DNA from: CBDBGD01 sp965205235
GTDB taxonomy: Bacteria > Chloroflexota > Dehalococcoidia > Lucifugimonadales > UBA1127
Direction: 5' to 3'
Length of the DNA: 64,000 nucleotides
Assembly: GCA_965205235.1 (NCBI GenBank)
Contig: CBDBGD010000007.1
Span: 1-64,000 of the forward strand
The notes below the pieces were generated by a model. It worked only from the letters and a program-made list of their open reading frames with translations, searched no databases and was not told the DNA's origin. Shown here in pieces: positions 52,429-61,032 of this stretch (the first letter of the stretch is position 1; each line of letters opens with the position of its first letter). The position numbers and the translations under genes were made by a program.

Positions 52429-53547
52429 TCAGATGCGAAAGACGAAATCCACCTCAGCTCCGATCCCTCGTGTGCCCGGGCGGAAGTTGTCGGTCTGTCG
52501 GCGAAGCGGCGCCGTCGCGACCAAGGGCTGAATGAGCTGTGCTGTAGGGAAGGCGGCCCGAACCGACTCCATCATCCCCCGTGTCAGGGAGTCCACAGTC
52601 TGCCTTTTTCCGCCGATGCGGCACACAATCACAGCATTTGGAGCCAGGAGGGTCGCCACTCCCTTCCATGCGTCCGCTAGGAATTGCCAGTAACGCCGAG
52701 GATTGCTGTGGCGGTCATCCTTGGAGACTTGGCCGTGAGTCGGTTTAGGTGGGCCGCCAAGAAACCAAAGCCGAAGCCACTGGTCTTCCTCAAAGCTCGT
52801 AACGTCTAGATACGGGGGCGACGTAACCACAAGCCGGACAGTGTTCTCCCAAGGCGACAACTTGCTTGAGAGCGAGCGCACATCGCTTCGTACCGACAGA
52901 GCATAGCCGCCAGGGCTCCCCTTCCTCAGACGCAGGTTTGCCCTCCGGCTGAGCAAATCGAAGACGCGCTTTCGTTTTGCGACCAGCCTACGCTCCCGCC
53001 AGTAGCGAACCGAATAGCCGGGCTTCAAGCTGATCGTTCGTGGCATTTGGTTGCTGAAGTACGACTGTGAGCGGTCCATTTCTCCATGGAGGGAGCCGAG
53101 CACCAGCGCAGCGATAAACTGGTCAACGTCGTCTGCCTGCCAATCTAGGTGCTGGCGCAGGAACAATATCTCTCGCAGGGTTCGGAAGTGAAAGGCTTTC
53201 CTGAAGAAGGGAGGGAGAGACCTCCGCTGGTCTTCAAGTTCATAGAGGGTAAGGGTCTTGAATTCCGCGCCGAGGTCGTCTAGCCGGCCAACCACTGAGT
53301 CAATGCTTGGAATGCGAGCCTTCGCCCCGGTTACACAGGCCGCCACGGGATTGATGTCAGATGCCAGAGCACGCCTCCCATTCAGCAACGCCTCCAGCAA
53401 GGTCGTTCCGCGCCCGCTGAAAGGGTCGAGGACCACCTCGCCAGGCTGAGCGAAGCGTTCAACGTGCGCCCTCGCAAATTCGGGCGGGAACATCGCAAAG
53501 TAAGGGCAGAGCGCGTGGAGCGGGTGCTTCTCTACCACTGAGGTCAC
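52429..53547 (-). CDS. DNA (adenine/cytosine-N4) methyltransferase
   Basis: 372 residues. Motif I VVLDPFSGRGTTLLEALLNGRRALASDINPVA (residues about 37-69; FxGxG SAM site and acidic D) precedes motif IV VTSPPYLDV near residue 245, the order of alpha-type amino-methyltransferases, with a large variable region between as the likely target-recognition segment. No restriction enzyme is adjacent. It is codirectional with the DGQHR gene upstream. Both are less GC-rich than the rest of the window and suggest horizontal transfer. Start ATG 53547. Confidence 0.87.
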   Translation of the reverse strand: MTSVVEKHPLHALCPYFAMFPPEFARAHVERFAQPGEVVLDPFSGRGTTLLEALLNGRRALASDINPVAACVTGAKARIPSIDSVVGRLDDLGAEFKTLTLYELEDQRRSLPPFFRKAFHFRTLREILFLRQHLDWQADDVDQFIAALVLGSLHGEMDRSQSYFSNQMPRTISLKPGYSVRYWRERRLVAKRKRVFDLLSRRANLRLRKGSPGGYALSVRSDVRSLSSKLSPWENTVRLVVTSPPYLDVTSFEEDQWLRLWFLGGPPKPTHGQVSKDDRHSNPRRYWQFLADAWKGVATLLAPNAVIVCRIGGKRQTVDSLTRGMMESVRAAFPTAQLIQPLVATAPLRRQTDNFRPGTRGIGAEVDFVFRI

Positions 53548-53629
53548 CGAGGCTTGTCTCCTTCCGTCACGCCAGAAGGCCGGTGGCCATTGTAGACCAC
53601 CGGCCTCAGAAGTGCCACCTCTGGCTGCC

Positions 53630-54898
53630 TTACGCCGTGAGAGCAGATTCCCGCTCTTGCTGGGCTGCCAGCGCCTCGGCGCGTTCGATCGCCCCAGTCT
53701 CCTTAGCCGTCAAGGGAAGCCCGATCTTGGCTTTCGTCCGAGCGACGGCCAAGACCACATTTGACTTGTGTGGGGTGATCTTGCCAGGCGCCCCAACGAT
53801 GCTCCCAGCCCAGAGCGCAGAGTCTCGCGACCAGTCCAGTTGCGCTAGCTCCTGAATGCGCTGCACCTGCTCCTGGGACAACTGCCCGTCTGGCTGATGG
53901 TCGAGATTCAGGATCGTGTGACCCACGCCACTTAGGACCAGCAACCCTCCACCTGTGAAATGAAGGAATTGCTCCCTGAAGCCGGGGATATCCGTCGCCA
54001 TTCCCGATGACAACGGGCGATGGGCCACTTCATTCCATTGCTCGTTGGCACGGGTGAACTCCTCGAAGAAGGCGAGAATCTTGTCTCGCCAGAGGCTGGC
54101 AGCGGGAGTTATGGCCTCTTCTGCTTGCCTCTGCAGAGCATCTCCGTAGAGCGACCAGTCCCCCACTACAAGCTGTAGGATAGCCTGTTTGACCTGGTTG
54201 TTCGTGAACAGCATCAAGGAGTTTTTGCCAACACTGCCGATCCGCTCGATGCGCCCACTAAAGATGGTGGCTTGGTTGGCAACGACCTTGGCCAACCGGT
54301 TGACAGGTTCGCGGCCATCGTATTCGACCAACAGGGCTTGGGCTAGAGGCTTCACCTGCGCGGCATCGAAAAAGTCCTGATGCACTTTCTCAATGTCGTC
54401 CTCCTCGATGATTGTCACCCCAACCGAGTCCGCGCGCAGGTCCGGTCGGGATTCCACGGCCCTCCTCAAGGCCTCAAGGCGGTGCTGACCATCCGTGATG
54501 TATAGGTTCGTGTCAAACGGTAGCACGAATACACACGGCTTGGCTTCTCCCGGTGTACGGTAGGCGAAGATCTGGAGCCGCTGCGACGAGTTGAGCATGA
54601 TCGGCGGCACCAGGTACTTTTCCTCCGTCGTAAGGTAGTTTGCGATTTCCCGGACATGCCCGTTATCGAGGGGACGGTTCCGCGCCTCAGTCGGGTCACC
54701 CTTCTTCGTTGCGCTGTCTCTCCGTGCCAGTGACATCAGCACAGGGACAGGGAGACCTGCGGATACGAAGCGGCGTCCTCCCTGCCGGTAGAACACGCCG
54801 GCCACTGGACGTCCGATGCTAGCTACTGCCGCCTCTGCGGCCTTAGCGAACATCTCATGGTATGTGTCGAACTCTGTCATGTCTTGCATGGTTTCCAT
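53630..54898 (-). CDS. DGQHR-domain protein (DndB-like)
   Basis: 422 residues. Central motif YITDGQHRLEALRRAV (residues about 145-160) identifies the DGQHR family, which includes DndB of DNA phosphorothioation systems and proteins found beside other defence genes. ATG 54898 chosen (METMQDMTEFDTYHEMF); ATG 54880 would start at MTEFDTYHE. No dndA, C, D or E is visible. It precedes the methyltransferase by 82 nt on the same strand. The C-terminal third (ITPHKSNVVLAVARTKAKIGLPLTAKE) is typical of the family's tail. Confidence 0.85.
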   Translation of the reverse strand: METMQDMTEFDTYHEMFAKAAEAAVASIGRPVAGVFYRQGGRRFVSAGLPVPVLMSLARRDSATKKGDPTEARNRPLDNGHVREIANYLTTEEKYLVPPIMLNSSQRLQIFAYRTPGEAKPCVFVLPFDTNLYITDGQHRLEALRRAVESRPDLRADSVGVTIIEEDDIEKVHQDFFDAAQVKPLAQALLVEYDGREPVNRLAKVVANQATIFSGRIERIGSVGKNSLMLFTNNQVKQAILQLVVGDWSLYGDALQRQAEEAITPAASLWRDKILAFFEEFTRANEQWNEVAHRPLSSGMATDIPGFREQFLHFTGGGLLVLSGVGHTILNLDHQPDGQLSQEQVQRIQELAQLDWSRDSALWAGSIVGAPGKITPHKSNVVLAVARTKAKIGLPLTAKETGAIERAEALAAQQERESALTA

Positions 54899-55197
54899 GT
54901 TTGTACCTGTTCCTTTCTGTCCAAGCTCACGTTACACTAAGGATGCTCGCTCGCATCTGGGCTGGGTTGGCTGACGAGGCCGTCAGCACAGATGAAAGTG
55001 AGCGCCGGGGCCAGAGGGGTTGGTGTGAGGCCTGCTCCCTCTGGCCCTTCTGCGACTGGGACTCCCCGTATGCACGTCAGATACCTCCTGCAGAACGTCT
55101 GACGGGCATTATAGGGCGTCCGTCGGCCTAATATCAATCCTCTACGCGGGAATATTGCCGCGTCTACTCCCTGCAAAACGCTAGGCGGGAGCAACCC

Positions 55198-56493
55198 CTA
55201 CGTCCCCGCCGGCCCCCTCCGCGCTCGTATGGCCGCCAGGTCCGGGGGCTGCGCAAAGGCGATGAGCACGCCGCCCAGGAACGTGAACGCCCCAAAGACC
55301 AGCAGGATCGCCACGTAGTCGCCCAGGATGTCGTACGCTAGCGATGCCGCCAGCGGCCCCGACGCGTGGGCCAGCATCTGCACCAGCCACACCACGCCGC
55401 GAATCGCGCCCAACGACTCGCGGCCAAAGTAGTCGGCGAAGAGGACGGGCTGCAGGAAAAAGTTGCCCCCCTGCACCAGCCCCATGTACGCCCCCCAGAC
55501 CAGCGCGCTGGTCGCCGAGTCCACAAGGAACAGCAGCACGAACCCCGCAGCGATGACCACCTGGTTGATCGCCATGATGGGGCGTATGCCGTAGCGCTCC
55601 ACCAGGAAGCCCAGGCACAGGGAGCCAATACCGCCGAATACCGCCCACACCGTCAGCACTGCCGCCGCGGCCCCCGCTCCGACTCCCTGGTCCGTCAGGT
55701 AGGGGATGGTGTGCAGGTTGAGGCTGGGCTGGGCGAAGGACGTGAGCATCACGGACGCGGTCAGCAGGAAGAACGCGGGATACTGCAGCACCTCCCGGAG
55801 CGACATCGAGACCTCCGGGCGCGTCCGGGCCGCCGTGGACGAGGCGGTCTGCTGCGCGGGCGAGGGGTCGTCGTCGGCGCCGTCGGGCCGCAGGCCCATG
55901 TCTTCCGGCTGTCGGCGCAGCAAGATGGCCGTGGGGATGAGGGAGACGACCCAGACCAGCAGCCCCGACACCAGGGCGGCGAGGCGCCAGTCTCGCAGGC
56001 CGATGAAGTACTGGATGTACAGCGGCGTCACGGCGTTTCCCAGCTTGGCGCCCATCCCGCCCAGCGCCACGGCCCGTCCTCGTTTCGCCACGAACCACTT
56101 GGGGATGATGACGCCCATCGCCAGGCCCACGACGCCGATCATCAGCATCCGGGCCAGCACCTGGAGCACGTAGAACTGCCACAGAGTGCTGATCTCCGCC
56201 ATGAGCACCCAGACGACGCCCAGCACGGCGAAGGAGGCGACCAGCACCCAGCGCCCGCCGAAGCGGTCGAGGAAGGGGCCCACGCCCAGCGCGATGGCGC
56301 CGCCCAGCACCGTCCCGATGGTCATGGCCCCGGTGTAGACGGTGCGGCTCCACTCGAACTCTTCCGTGATGGGCTTGAGGAAGACGCCCAGCACGGGGAA
56401 GGACTCGGCGCTCTGGGTGAACCCCGCCAGGGCGACGACGGCAACGATGACCCATCCGTAGTAGAAGGGCTTTCGTTTCCGCGGGGGCTTCAT
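55198..56493 (-). CDS. MFS transporter (monocarboxylate/oxalate-formate antiporter-like)
   Basis: 431 residues from ATG 56493; upstream in-frame codons add a non-conserved leader. Twelve hydrophobic segments. FYYGWVIVAVVALAGFTQS and FEWSRTVYTGAMTIGTVLGG are typical of the OFA/MCT-like group, and LLRRQPEDMGLRPDG marks the central loop. Related to the second MFS gene at 57489, with which it brackets the deacetylase. Substrate unknown. Confidence 0.87.
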   Translation of the reverse strand: MKPPRKRKPFYYGWVIVAVVALAGFTQSAESFPVLGVFLKPITEEFEWSRTVYTGAMTIGTVLGGAIALGVGPFLDRFGGRWVLVASFAVLGVVWVLMAEISTLWQFYVLQVLARMLMIGVVGLAMGVIIPKWFVAKRGRAVALGGMGAKLGNAVTPLYIQYFIGLRDWRLAALVSGLLVWVVSLIPTAILLRRQPEDMGLRPDGADDDPSPAQQTASSTAARTRPEVSMSLREVLQYPAFFLLTASVMLTSFAQPSLNLHTIPYLTDQGVGAGAAAAVLTVWAVFGGIGSLCLGFLVERYGIRPIMAINQVVIAAGFVLLFLVDSATSALVWGAYMGLVQGGNFFLQPVLFADYFGRESLGAIRGVVWLVQMLAHASGPLAASLAYDILGDYVAILLVFGAFTFLGGVLIAFAQPPDLAAIRARRGPAGT

Positions 56494-56657
56494 GGACGCC
56501 TCGACTCGTGGGGATTGCACGCGGGCGCCGTGCACACTCGGGGGATGGTAGCCGTGGCCGTCGCAGGCTGTCAACGTGGAGGCACGCCACTGACAGTCGC
56601 AGAGCCGTGTGCGACAATGTCGCCAGTCAACCCCGGCAGGCGCAGGAGGGACGAGCC

Positions 56658-57473
56658 ATGAGCGGCATCTGGCCAGGCGACACGCGGTGCGTAGCGGTGC
56701 TGAGCTTCGACGTCGACGGGATCTCGGGGTCGATAAACCGCAACCCGGAGTCCACCAAGCTGCCCAGCCTCATGTCGATGCGGGAGTACGGCCCCAGCGT
56801 GGGCGCGCCGCGCATCCTCGACCTGCTCGACACGTACGGGATCAAGGCGAGCTTCTACGTTCCCGGCTACATCGCCGAGACCCACGTCCCGCTGATGGAG
56901 GACATCCTCAAGCGCGGCCACGAGCTGGCCCACCACGGCTACATGCACGAGCCTCCGGCCACACTCACGCGAGGCGAGGAGGAGGAGGTGCTGGACCGCG
57001 GCATCGAGGTGCTGCAGCGCATCAGCGGAGAGCCGCCCAAGGGGTACCGCTCACCGAGCTGGGAGCTGAGCGAGCACTCGCTGGGCCTCCTGGCGGACCG
57101 TGGCTTCCTCTACGACACGAGCCTCATGGGCGACGACATCCCGTACATGGTGGACGTCGACGGGCGGCGGCTGGTGGAGGTGCCCATCCACTGGGAGCTC
57201 GACGATGCGCCCTACTTCGTCTACGTGCCGTCGGAGGGACGCCGCAACGTGCAGGCCAGCCCGGAGCACGTGTACGAGGTCTGGTCGACGGCCTTCGAGG
57301 GGCTGTACCACTACGGCCGCTCCTTCGTGCTGACCATGCACCCCTTCGTCATCGGCCGGCCGGGGCGGCTGCGCATGCTGGAGCGGCTCATCCGCTACAT
57401 GCGCGAGTTTCCGGGCGTCCGGTTCATGCGGGCCGTTGACCTGGCCCAGGAGTGGGCCGCCGCACACGGCTAG
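56658..57473 (+). CDS. Polysaccharide-deacetylase-family (NodB-like) protein
   Basis: 271 residues from ATG 56658 with GGAGGG upstream. NodB homology domain: AVLSFDVDGISGS (catalytic base Asp and metal Asp), FYVPGYIAETH, HELAHHGYMHEPPATLT (HHGYxH metal motif), and GYRSPSWELSEHSLGLLADRGFLYDTSLMGDDIPY. No signal peptide, so an intracellular PuuE-type allantoinase or related amidase is possible, which would fit the nucleobase-type permease nearby; that is inference. It lies between two MFS carriers. Confidence 0.85.
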   Translation: MSGIWPGDTRCVAVLSFDVDGISGSINRNPESTKLPSLMSMREYGPSVGAPRILDLLDTYGIKASFYVPGYIAETHVPLMEDILKRGHELAHHGYMHEPPATLTRGEEEEVLDRGIEVLQRISGEPPKGYRSPSWELSEHSLGLLADRGFLYDTSLMGDDIPYMVDVDGRRLVEVPIHWELDDAPYFVYVPSEGRRNVQASPEHVYEVWSTAFEGLYHYGRSFVLTMHPFVIGRPGRLRMLERLIRYMREFPGVRFMRAVDLAQEWAAAHG

Positions 57474-57488
57474 CGCCTTCGCCGGCGC

Positions 57489-58832
57489 CTAGGAGGACGG
57501 GACAGGGGCCTTGGCCGGGACCGCAGTGGGTCGGACTGGCGGGCTCGCCAAGAGGACCAGAGCGGCCCCTATGAGCCCCATGACCGTGGCGAGTGTGAAG
57601 GCCAGGTCGTAGGTGCCCCGAATGTCCACCAGTACGGCGATGAAGAGGGGCCCGCCGAACTGGGTGATGCTCAGCAGCGGCCGCATGGTGCCCTGGATCG
57701 ATCCCACGAATGTCCGCCCGTAGTAGTTGGCCCACACCAGGCCCTGGAAGAGGATGAACGAGCCGCCAATGCCGCCCCAGAAGATGACGAAGGCGACGGT
57801 GTTGAACGGGTACGGCACGACGATGAGCAGCATGGGCCCCAGGGCGCGGGAGAAGAACATGATGGCCATGCACATGCGCAGCGTGTGGCGCTCGGCCAGG
57901 AAGCCCCACATGATGCGGGAGATGGTGGCGCCCAGCAGGGCCGCGGTGAACACAAAGGGCGCCTGCTCGGGGCTCATCCCCTGCTGCTCGACCAGGAAGG
58001 GCACGATCAGGGCAATCGGCGCGCCTGCGGCCAGGGCCAGCAGGTTCATGGACCCCACCAGAACCCAGAGGGTCCGGGTGCGCAGGGCCTCCTTGAGCGT
58101 CCACGCATCTTCCTGGACGGCGGCCGGGCGGCTCGGGAAGCGAGCCCTGTCCTGAGCCCCGTCCGGCTCGTCGCCATCGGGGAGCAGACCCACGTCCTCC
58201 GGGCGTCGCCGCATGAAGATTAGGGATATGGGGAGCATGACCAGGACAACGGCCGCCAGGACCACCCAGGTGTCTCGCCAGCCCACGGCCACGATGAGGA
58301 ACCCGATGATGGGAACGAAGACCATGCCGCCGCTGCTATTCCCGATGGTCGTCGCGGCCACGGCCCGGCCTCTCTTGCGGATGAACCACTTGGGGACCGA
58401 CACCGCGGCCGCCAGGTGACCCATCATGTTGATGCCGACTGCCGCCAGCACGCCGTAGAAGAGCCAAAGCTGCCACAGCTCCTCGATCCGGCTCGTGAGG
58501 ACCAGGGAGACCGCGACCACAACGGCCCCCGCGGCCATCACCGGTCGCCCGCCGTATCGGTCGAGCAGCGGCCCGATCAGGGGCGCAGAGACCATCATGA
58601 AGACGCTGTGGAAGGTGACGGCGGTGATGACCTGGGTCAGGGACCAGTTGAAGTGCTCCCGGAGCGGCTGAACGAAGAGGGGAAACCCCATCATACTCGC
58701 GCCGCTGCCGATGAACTCGCCCAGGAAGACGACGGCGACGATGACCCAGCCGTAGTAGAACGGTGGGCTCCAGCGCCCCAGGACGCCTGGCCGAACCTGC
58801 GCCTTGTCCTCTTTGCGTTCCAGGGTGTCCAC
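57489..58832 (-). CDS. MFS transporter (monocarboxylate/oxalate-formate antiporter-like), second copy
   Basis: 447 residues from GTG 58832, preceded by GGGGAGGT; ATG 58934 gives a longer leader. FYYGWVIVAVVFLGEFIGSG, FNWSLTQVITAVTFHSVFMM and FMRRRPEDVGLLPDG match the carrier at 55198, so this is a paralogue. Convergent with the deacetylase (16 nt gap). It probably moves a related anion. The region 58833-59084 holds a composite inverted repeat. Confidence 0.87.
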   Translation of the reverse strand: MDTLERKEDKAQVRPGVLGRWSPPFYYGWVIVAVVFLGEFIGSGASMMGFPLFVQPLREHFNWSLTQVITAVTFHSVFMMVSAPLIGPLLDRYGGRPVMAAGAVVVAVSLVLTSRIEELWQLWLFYGVLAAVGINMMGHLAAAVSVPKWFIRKRGRAVAATTIGNSSGGMVFVPIIGFLIVAVGWRDTWVVLAAVVLVMLPISLIFMRRRPEDVGLLPDGDEPDGAQDRARFPSRPAAVQEDAWTLKEALRTRTLWVLVGSMNLLALAAGAPIALIVPFLVEQQGMSPEQAPFVFTAALLGATISRIMWGFLAERHTLRMCMAIMFFSRALGPMLLIVVPYPFNTVAFVIFWGGIGGSFILFQGLVWANYYGRTFVGSIQGTMRPLLSITQFGGPLFIAVLVDIRGTYDLAFTLATVMGLIGAALVLLASPPVRPTAVPAKAPVPSS

Positions 58833-58942
58833 CGGAGCGGCTACCTCCCCCGCCCAGGAGGCGACGGGACGGCGGTAGTGTACCACGCCAGGTGCGTTGG
58901 GACAGGGGCGGGGGCGGCGCAAGGACTGGAGCACATCTTCCC

Positions 58943-59075
58943 CCGCTCATGGTGAGCCTGTCGAACCACGGGCTACGGGCGCGAGTGAAGACCTCGGGAC
59001 GCCGACGTCGGTGTAGGGGCGGTTCGCGAACCACCCCTACGGGATGCGGCCTTCGACACGCTCAGGATGAGCGGG
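58943..59075. repeat. Composite inverted repeat (MITE-like) beside the tRNA cluster
   Basis: Arms CCGCTCATGGTGAGCCTGTC (58943-58962; continues TCGAACCACGG) and CCTTCGACACGCTCAGGATG (59050-59069; continues AGCGGG) are in inverted orientation and share CGCTCAT/ATGAGCG, GAGCCTGTCGAA and TTCGACA..CTCA. Inside lies a perfect-but-one palindrome, GTAGGGGCGGTTCG followed by CGAACCACCCCTAC (59013-59040). No ORF is inside. The first arm resembles the element at 48654. Could be a non-autonomous mobile element. Confidence 0.55.
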
Positions 59076-59084
59076 AGGAAGCGG

Positions 59085-59167
59085 TGCCGAGGGAGGGACT
59101 CGAACCCCCACGCCCTTGCGGACAGCGGATTTTAAGTCCGCCGCGTCTACCCTTTCGCCACCTCGGC
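59085..59167 (-). tRNA. tRNA-Leu(TAA)
   Basis: Class II tRNA with a long variable arm; acceptor GCCGAGG pairs with CCTCGGC, anticodon loop CTTAAAA gives TAA (reads TTA). T-loop GTTCGAGTC. No genomic CCA. First of three adjacent minus-strand tRNAs. Confidence 0.94.
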
Positions 59168-59237
59168 GCGGCAGCGGTCTTGGAAGAGGGAGGATGAAGC
59201 ACGACGGGGAACTGCTCCGGAGGAAGAGGAGGAAAAC

Positions 59238-59313
59238 TGGAGGCGACGGGCGGAATCGAACCGCCGAATAAGGGTTTTGCAGACCCTCGCCTTAACCACT
59301 TGGCTACGTCGCC
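59238..59313 (-). tRNA. tRNA-Cys(GCA)
   Basis: Acceptor GGCGACG pairs with CGTCGCC, anticodon loop CTGCAAA gives GCA. Discriminator T (U73), characteristic of tRNA-Cys, and CCA encoded at 59238-59240. Body 59241-59313. Confidence 0.95.
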
Positions 59314-59326
59314 ACAAGAGAATGAC

Positions 59327-59412
59327 TGGTGCCCAGGGCGGGACTTGAACCCACACGGGGGAACCCCACGGCCCCCTCAAGACCGCGTGTCTACCATTTC
59401 CACCACCTGGGC
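59327..59412 (-). tRNA. tRNA-Leu(GAG)
   Basis: Class II tRNA; acceptor GCCCAGG pairs with CCTGGGC, anticodon stem CGGTC/GGCCG closes loop TTGAGGG, giving GAG (reads CTC). CCA encoded at 59327-59329; body 59330-59412. Confidence 0.94.
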
Positions 59413-59468
59413 CCGCGCCTCCTAGGATGCCACCCCCTCTCCCCCGCTGTCAACGCACCCGATTTTCC

Positions 59469-59498
59469 TTGACACCCCTCTCGCGCCACGCCTATAAT
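59469..59498 (+). promoter_or_regulatory. Strong sigma70-type promoter of rpsU
   Basis: Perfect TTGACA (59469-59474), 18-nt spacer and perfect TATAAT (59493-59498), leaving a leader of about 35 nt. It drives the rpsU-yqeY-purQ set. Confidence 0.75.
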
Positions 59499-59539
59499 GA
59501 CGCCTGATTTCCCGCACACCGCAAGAAGGGAGCGTGGGC

Positions 59540-59722
59540 GTGACCCAGGTAAGCCTGATCGACGGCGAGAGCTTCGAGAGCATGCTGCGCCGCTTCACCA
59601 AGAAGGTGCAGCAGGACGGAGTCCTCTCGGAAGTGCGCCGCCGCTCCCACTTCGAGCCTCCGTACATCAAGCGCAAGAAGAAGCTGGCCACCAAGCGCCG
59701 CAAGAGCCGCCGCAACTCCTGA
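59540..59722 (+). CDS. rpsU: 30S ribosomal protein bS21
   Basis: 60 residues. TQVSLIDGESFESMLRRFTKKVQQDGVLSEVRRRSHFEPPYIKRKKKLATKRRKSRRNS is bS21 throughout. GTG 59540 was chosen because AAGGGAG is 7 nt upstream; GTG 59534 would leave a spacing of only one base. yqeY follows after 14 nt. Preceded by a near-consensus promoter. Confidence 0.96.
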   Translation: MTQVSLIDGESFESMLRRFTKKVQQDGVLSEVRRRSHFEPPYIKRKKKLATKRRKSRRNS

Positions 59723-59736
59723 CGACTCGCATCGCC

Positions 59737-60195
59737 ATGCCCCTCCAGGAGCGCCTCACCAGCGACCTCAAAGCTGCCCTCCGCGCCCGCGCCACCCTCG
59801 AACGCGACGTGCTGCGCTTCACCCTCAGCGCGCTCCAGTACGAGGAGAAAGCCCAGGGCCGACCGCTCGAGGAGCAGGAGGCCCTTGCGGTCCTGCAGCG
59901 GGAAGCTCGGAAGCGCCGGGAGAGCATCAAGCTCTTCGAGCAGGGAGGCCGCCGGGAGCTTGTCGAGAAGGAGACGGCGGAGCTGGCAGTCCTCGAAGCC
60001 TACCTGCCAGCGCAGAAGAGCCGTGAGGAGATCGCAGAGCTGGCGCTCCAGACCATCCGTGAGGTCGGCGCAACCGGCACCGGCGACCGGGGCAAGGTCA
60101 TGGGCCGCCTGATGCCCCAGCTTCGGGGGCAGGCCGACGGCGCCCTGGTCAACACCGTGGTCTCGGAGCTGCTGGAGTCCCTTCCCAACGGCTGA
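59737..60195 (+). CDS. yqeY: GatB/YqeY domain protein
   Basis: 152 residues. MPLQERLTSDLKAALRARATLERDVLRFTLSALQYEE with REARKRRESIKLFEQGGRRELVEKETAELAVLEAYLPAQ and TGTGDRGKVMGRLMPQLRGQADG matches YqeY, which usually follows rpsU, as here. Helical; related to the C-terminal tRNA-binding tail of GatB. Exact function is not known. Confidence 0.93.
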   Translation: MPLQERLTSDLKAALRARATLERDVLRFTLSALQYEEKAQGRPLEEQEALAVLQREARKRRESIKLFEQGGRRELVEKETAELAVLEAYLPAQKSREEIAELALQTIREVGATGTGDRGKVMGRLMPQLRGQADGALVNTVVSELLESLPNG

Positions 60196-60210
60196 GCGTA
60201 AGGAGAAGAC

Positions 60211-60897
60211 GTGCGATTCGGCGTGGTGGTGTTTCCGGGCACGTACAGCCATCAAGACTGCTTCCATGCTCTGGGCTCCGTCCTAGAGCAGGAGGTGACC
60301 TACGTCTGGCACAAGGACGCAGAGCTGCCTCCGCTGGACTGCGTGGTTCTTCCCGGCGGCTTCTCCTACGGCGACTACCTCCGCTGCGGCGCCATCGCCC
60401 GCTTCTCGCCCGTGATGGCGGCCGTTCGGCGGTTCGCTGCCGGCGGCGGGCACGTGATGGGCATCTGCAACGGCTTCCAGGTTCTGTGCGAGGCGGGCCT
60501 CCTCCCAGGCGCCCTCCTTCGCAACGAGCACCTGGAGTTCCGGTGCGAGTGGGTCTCCCTGCAGGTGGCGAACCCTCGGACGCGGTTCAGCGCAGCCTGC
60601 CCCCCGGACCAGGTGCTCTCGATCCCCATCTCGCACGGGGAAGGGCGCTACCACGCGGACCCGGAGGTGCTGGAGGAGCTGGAGCAGCGCGGCCAGGTGG
60701 TCTTCCGCTACTGCGACCCGCAGGGCCAGACGACCGCGGAGGCCAACCCCAACGGCTCCCTGCACAACATCGCCGGCATCGTCAACCGCGAGGGGAACGT
60801 GCTGGGCATGATGCCGCACCCCGAGCGGGCCTGCGAGGCCCTCCTGGGCGGCGAGGACGGCGTGCTCCTCTTTCGCTCGCTGTACGAGGGCCGGTAG
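60211..60897 (+). CDS. purQ: Phosphoribosylformylglycinamidine synthase subunit PurQ
   Basis: 228 residues from GTG 60211 (AAGGAGA upstream). Glutaminase subunit of FGAM synthase in purine synthesis. Class I glutamine amidotransferase triad: Cys in GHVMGICNGFQVLCEAGLLPG (residues about 82-102), His and Glu in MMPHPERACEALLGG. N-terminus RFGVVVFPGTYSHQDC and FSYGDYLRCGAIAR are normal. purL and purS are not in the window. Follows yqeY after 15 nt, an unusual neighbour for purQ. Confidence 0.95.
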   Translation: MRFGVVVFPGTYSHQDCFHALGSVLEQEVTYVWHKDAELPPLDCVVLPGGFSYGDYLRCGAIARFSPVMAAVRRFAAGGGHVMGICNGFQVLCEAGLLPGALLRNEHLEFRCEWVSLQVANPRTRFSAACPPDQVLSIPISHGEGRYHADPEVLEELEQRGQVVFRYCDPQGQTTAEANPNGSLHNIAGIVNREGNVLGMMPHPERACEALLGGEDGVLLFRSLYEGR

Positions 60898-61032
60898 TGG
60901 GACTGCACACGACGCAGCCCGTGGCCTCCAGCCTTAGCCATAGTTTGCGTTACAATCTTTCTCGCTGCGAGTTAGGGCGGCCAGACCGGCAGTGCTATCC
61001 TCTCACCACCGCAGCCGTTGGAGTATAGTGGT

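Noticed and set aside
54943..55131. A 62-codon plus-strand ORF with a Cys-rich segment (CEACSLWPFC), upstream of the DGQHR gene
   Set aside because: No acceptable ribosome site (AAGG touches the ATG), no family match, and it lies opposite the promoter region of the DGQHR gene. Kept as possible but not called.
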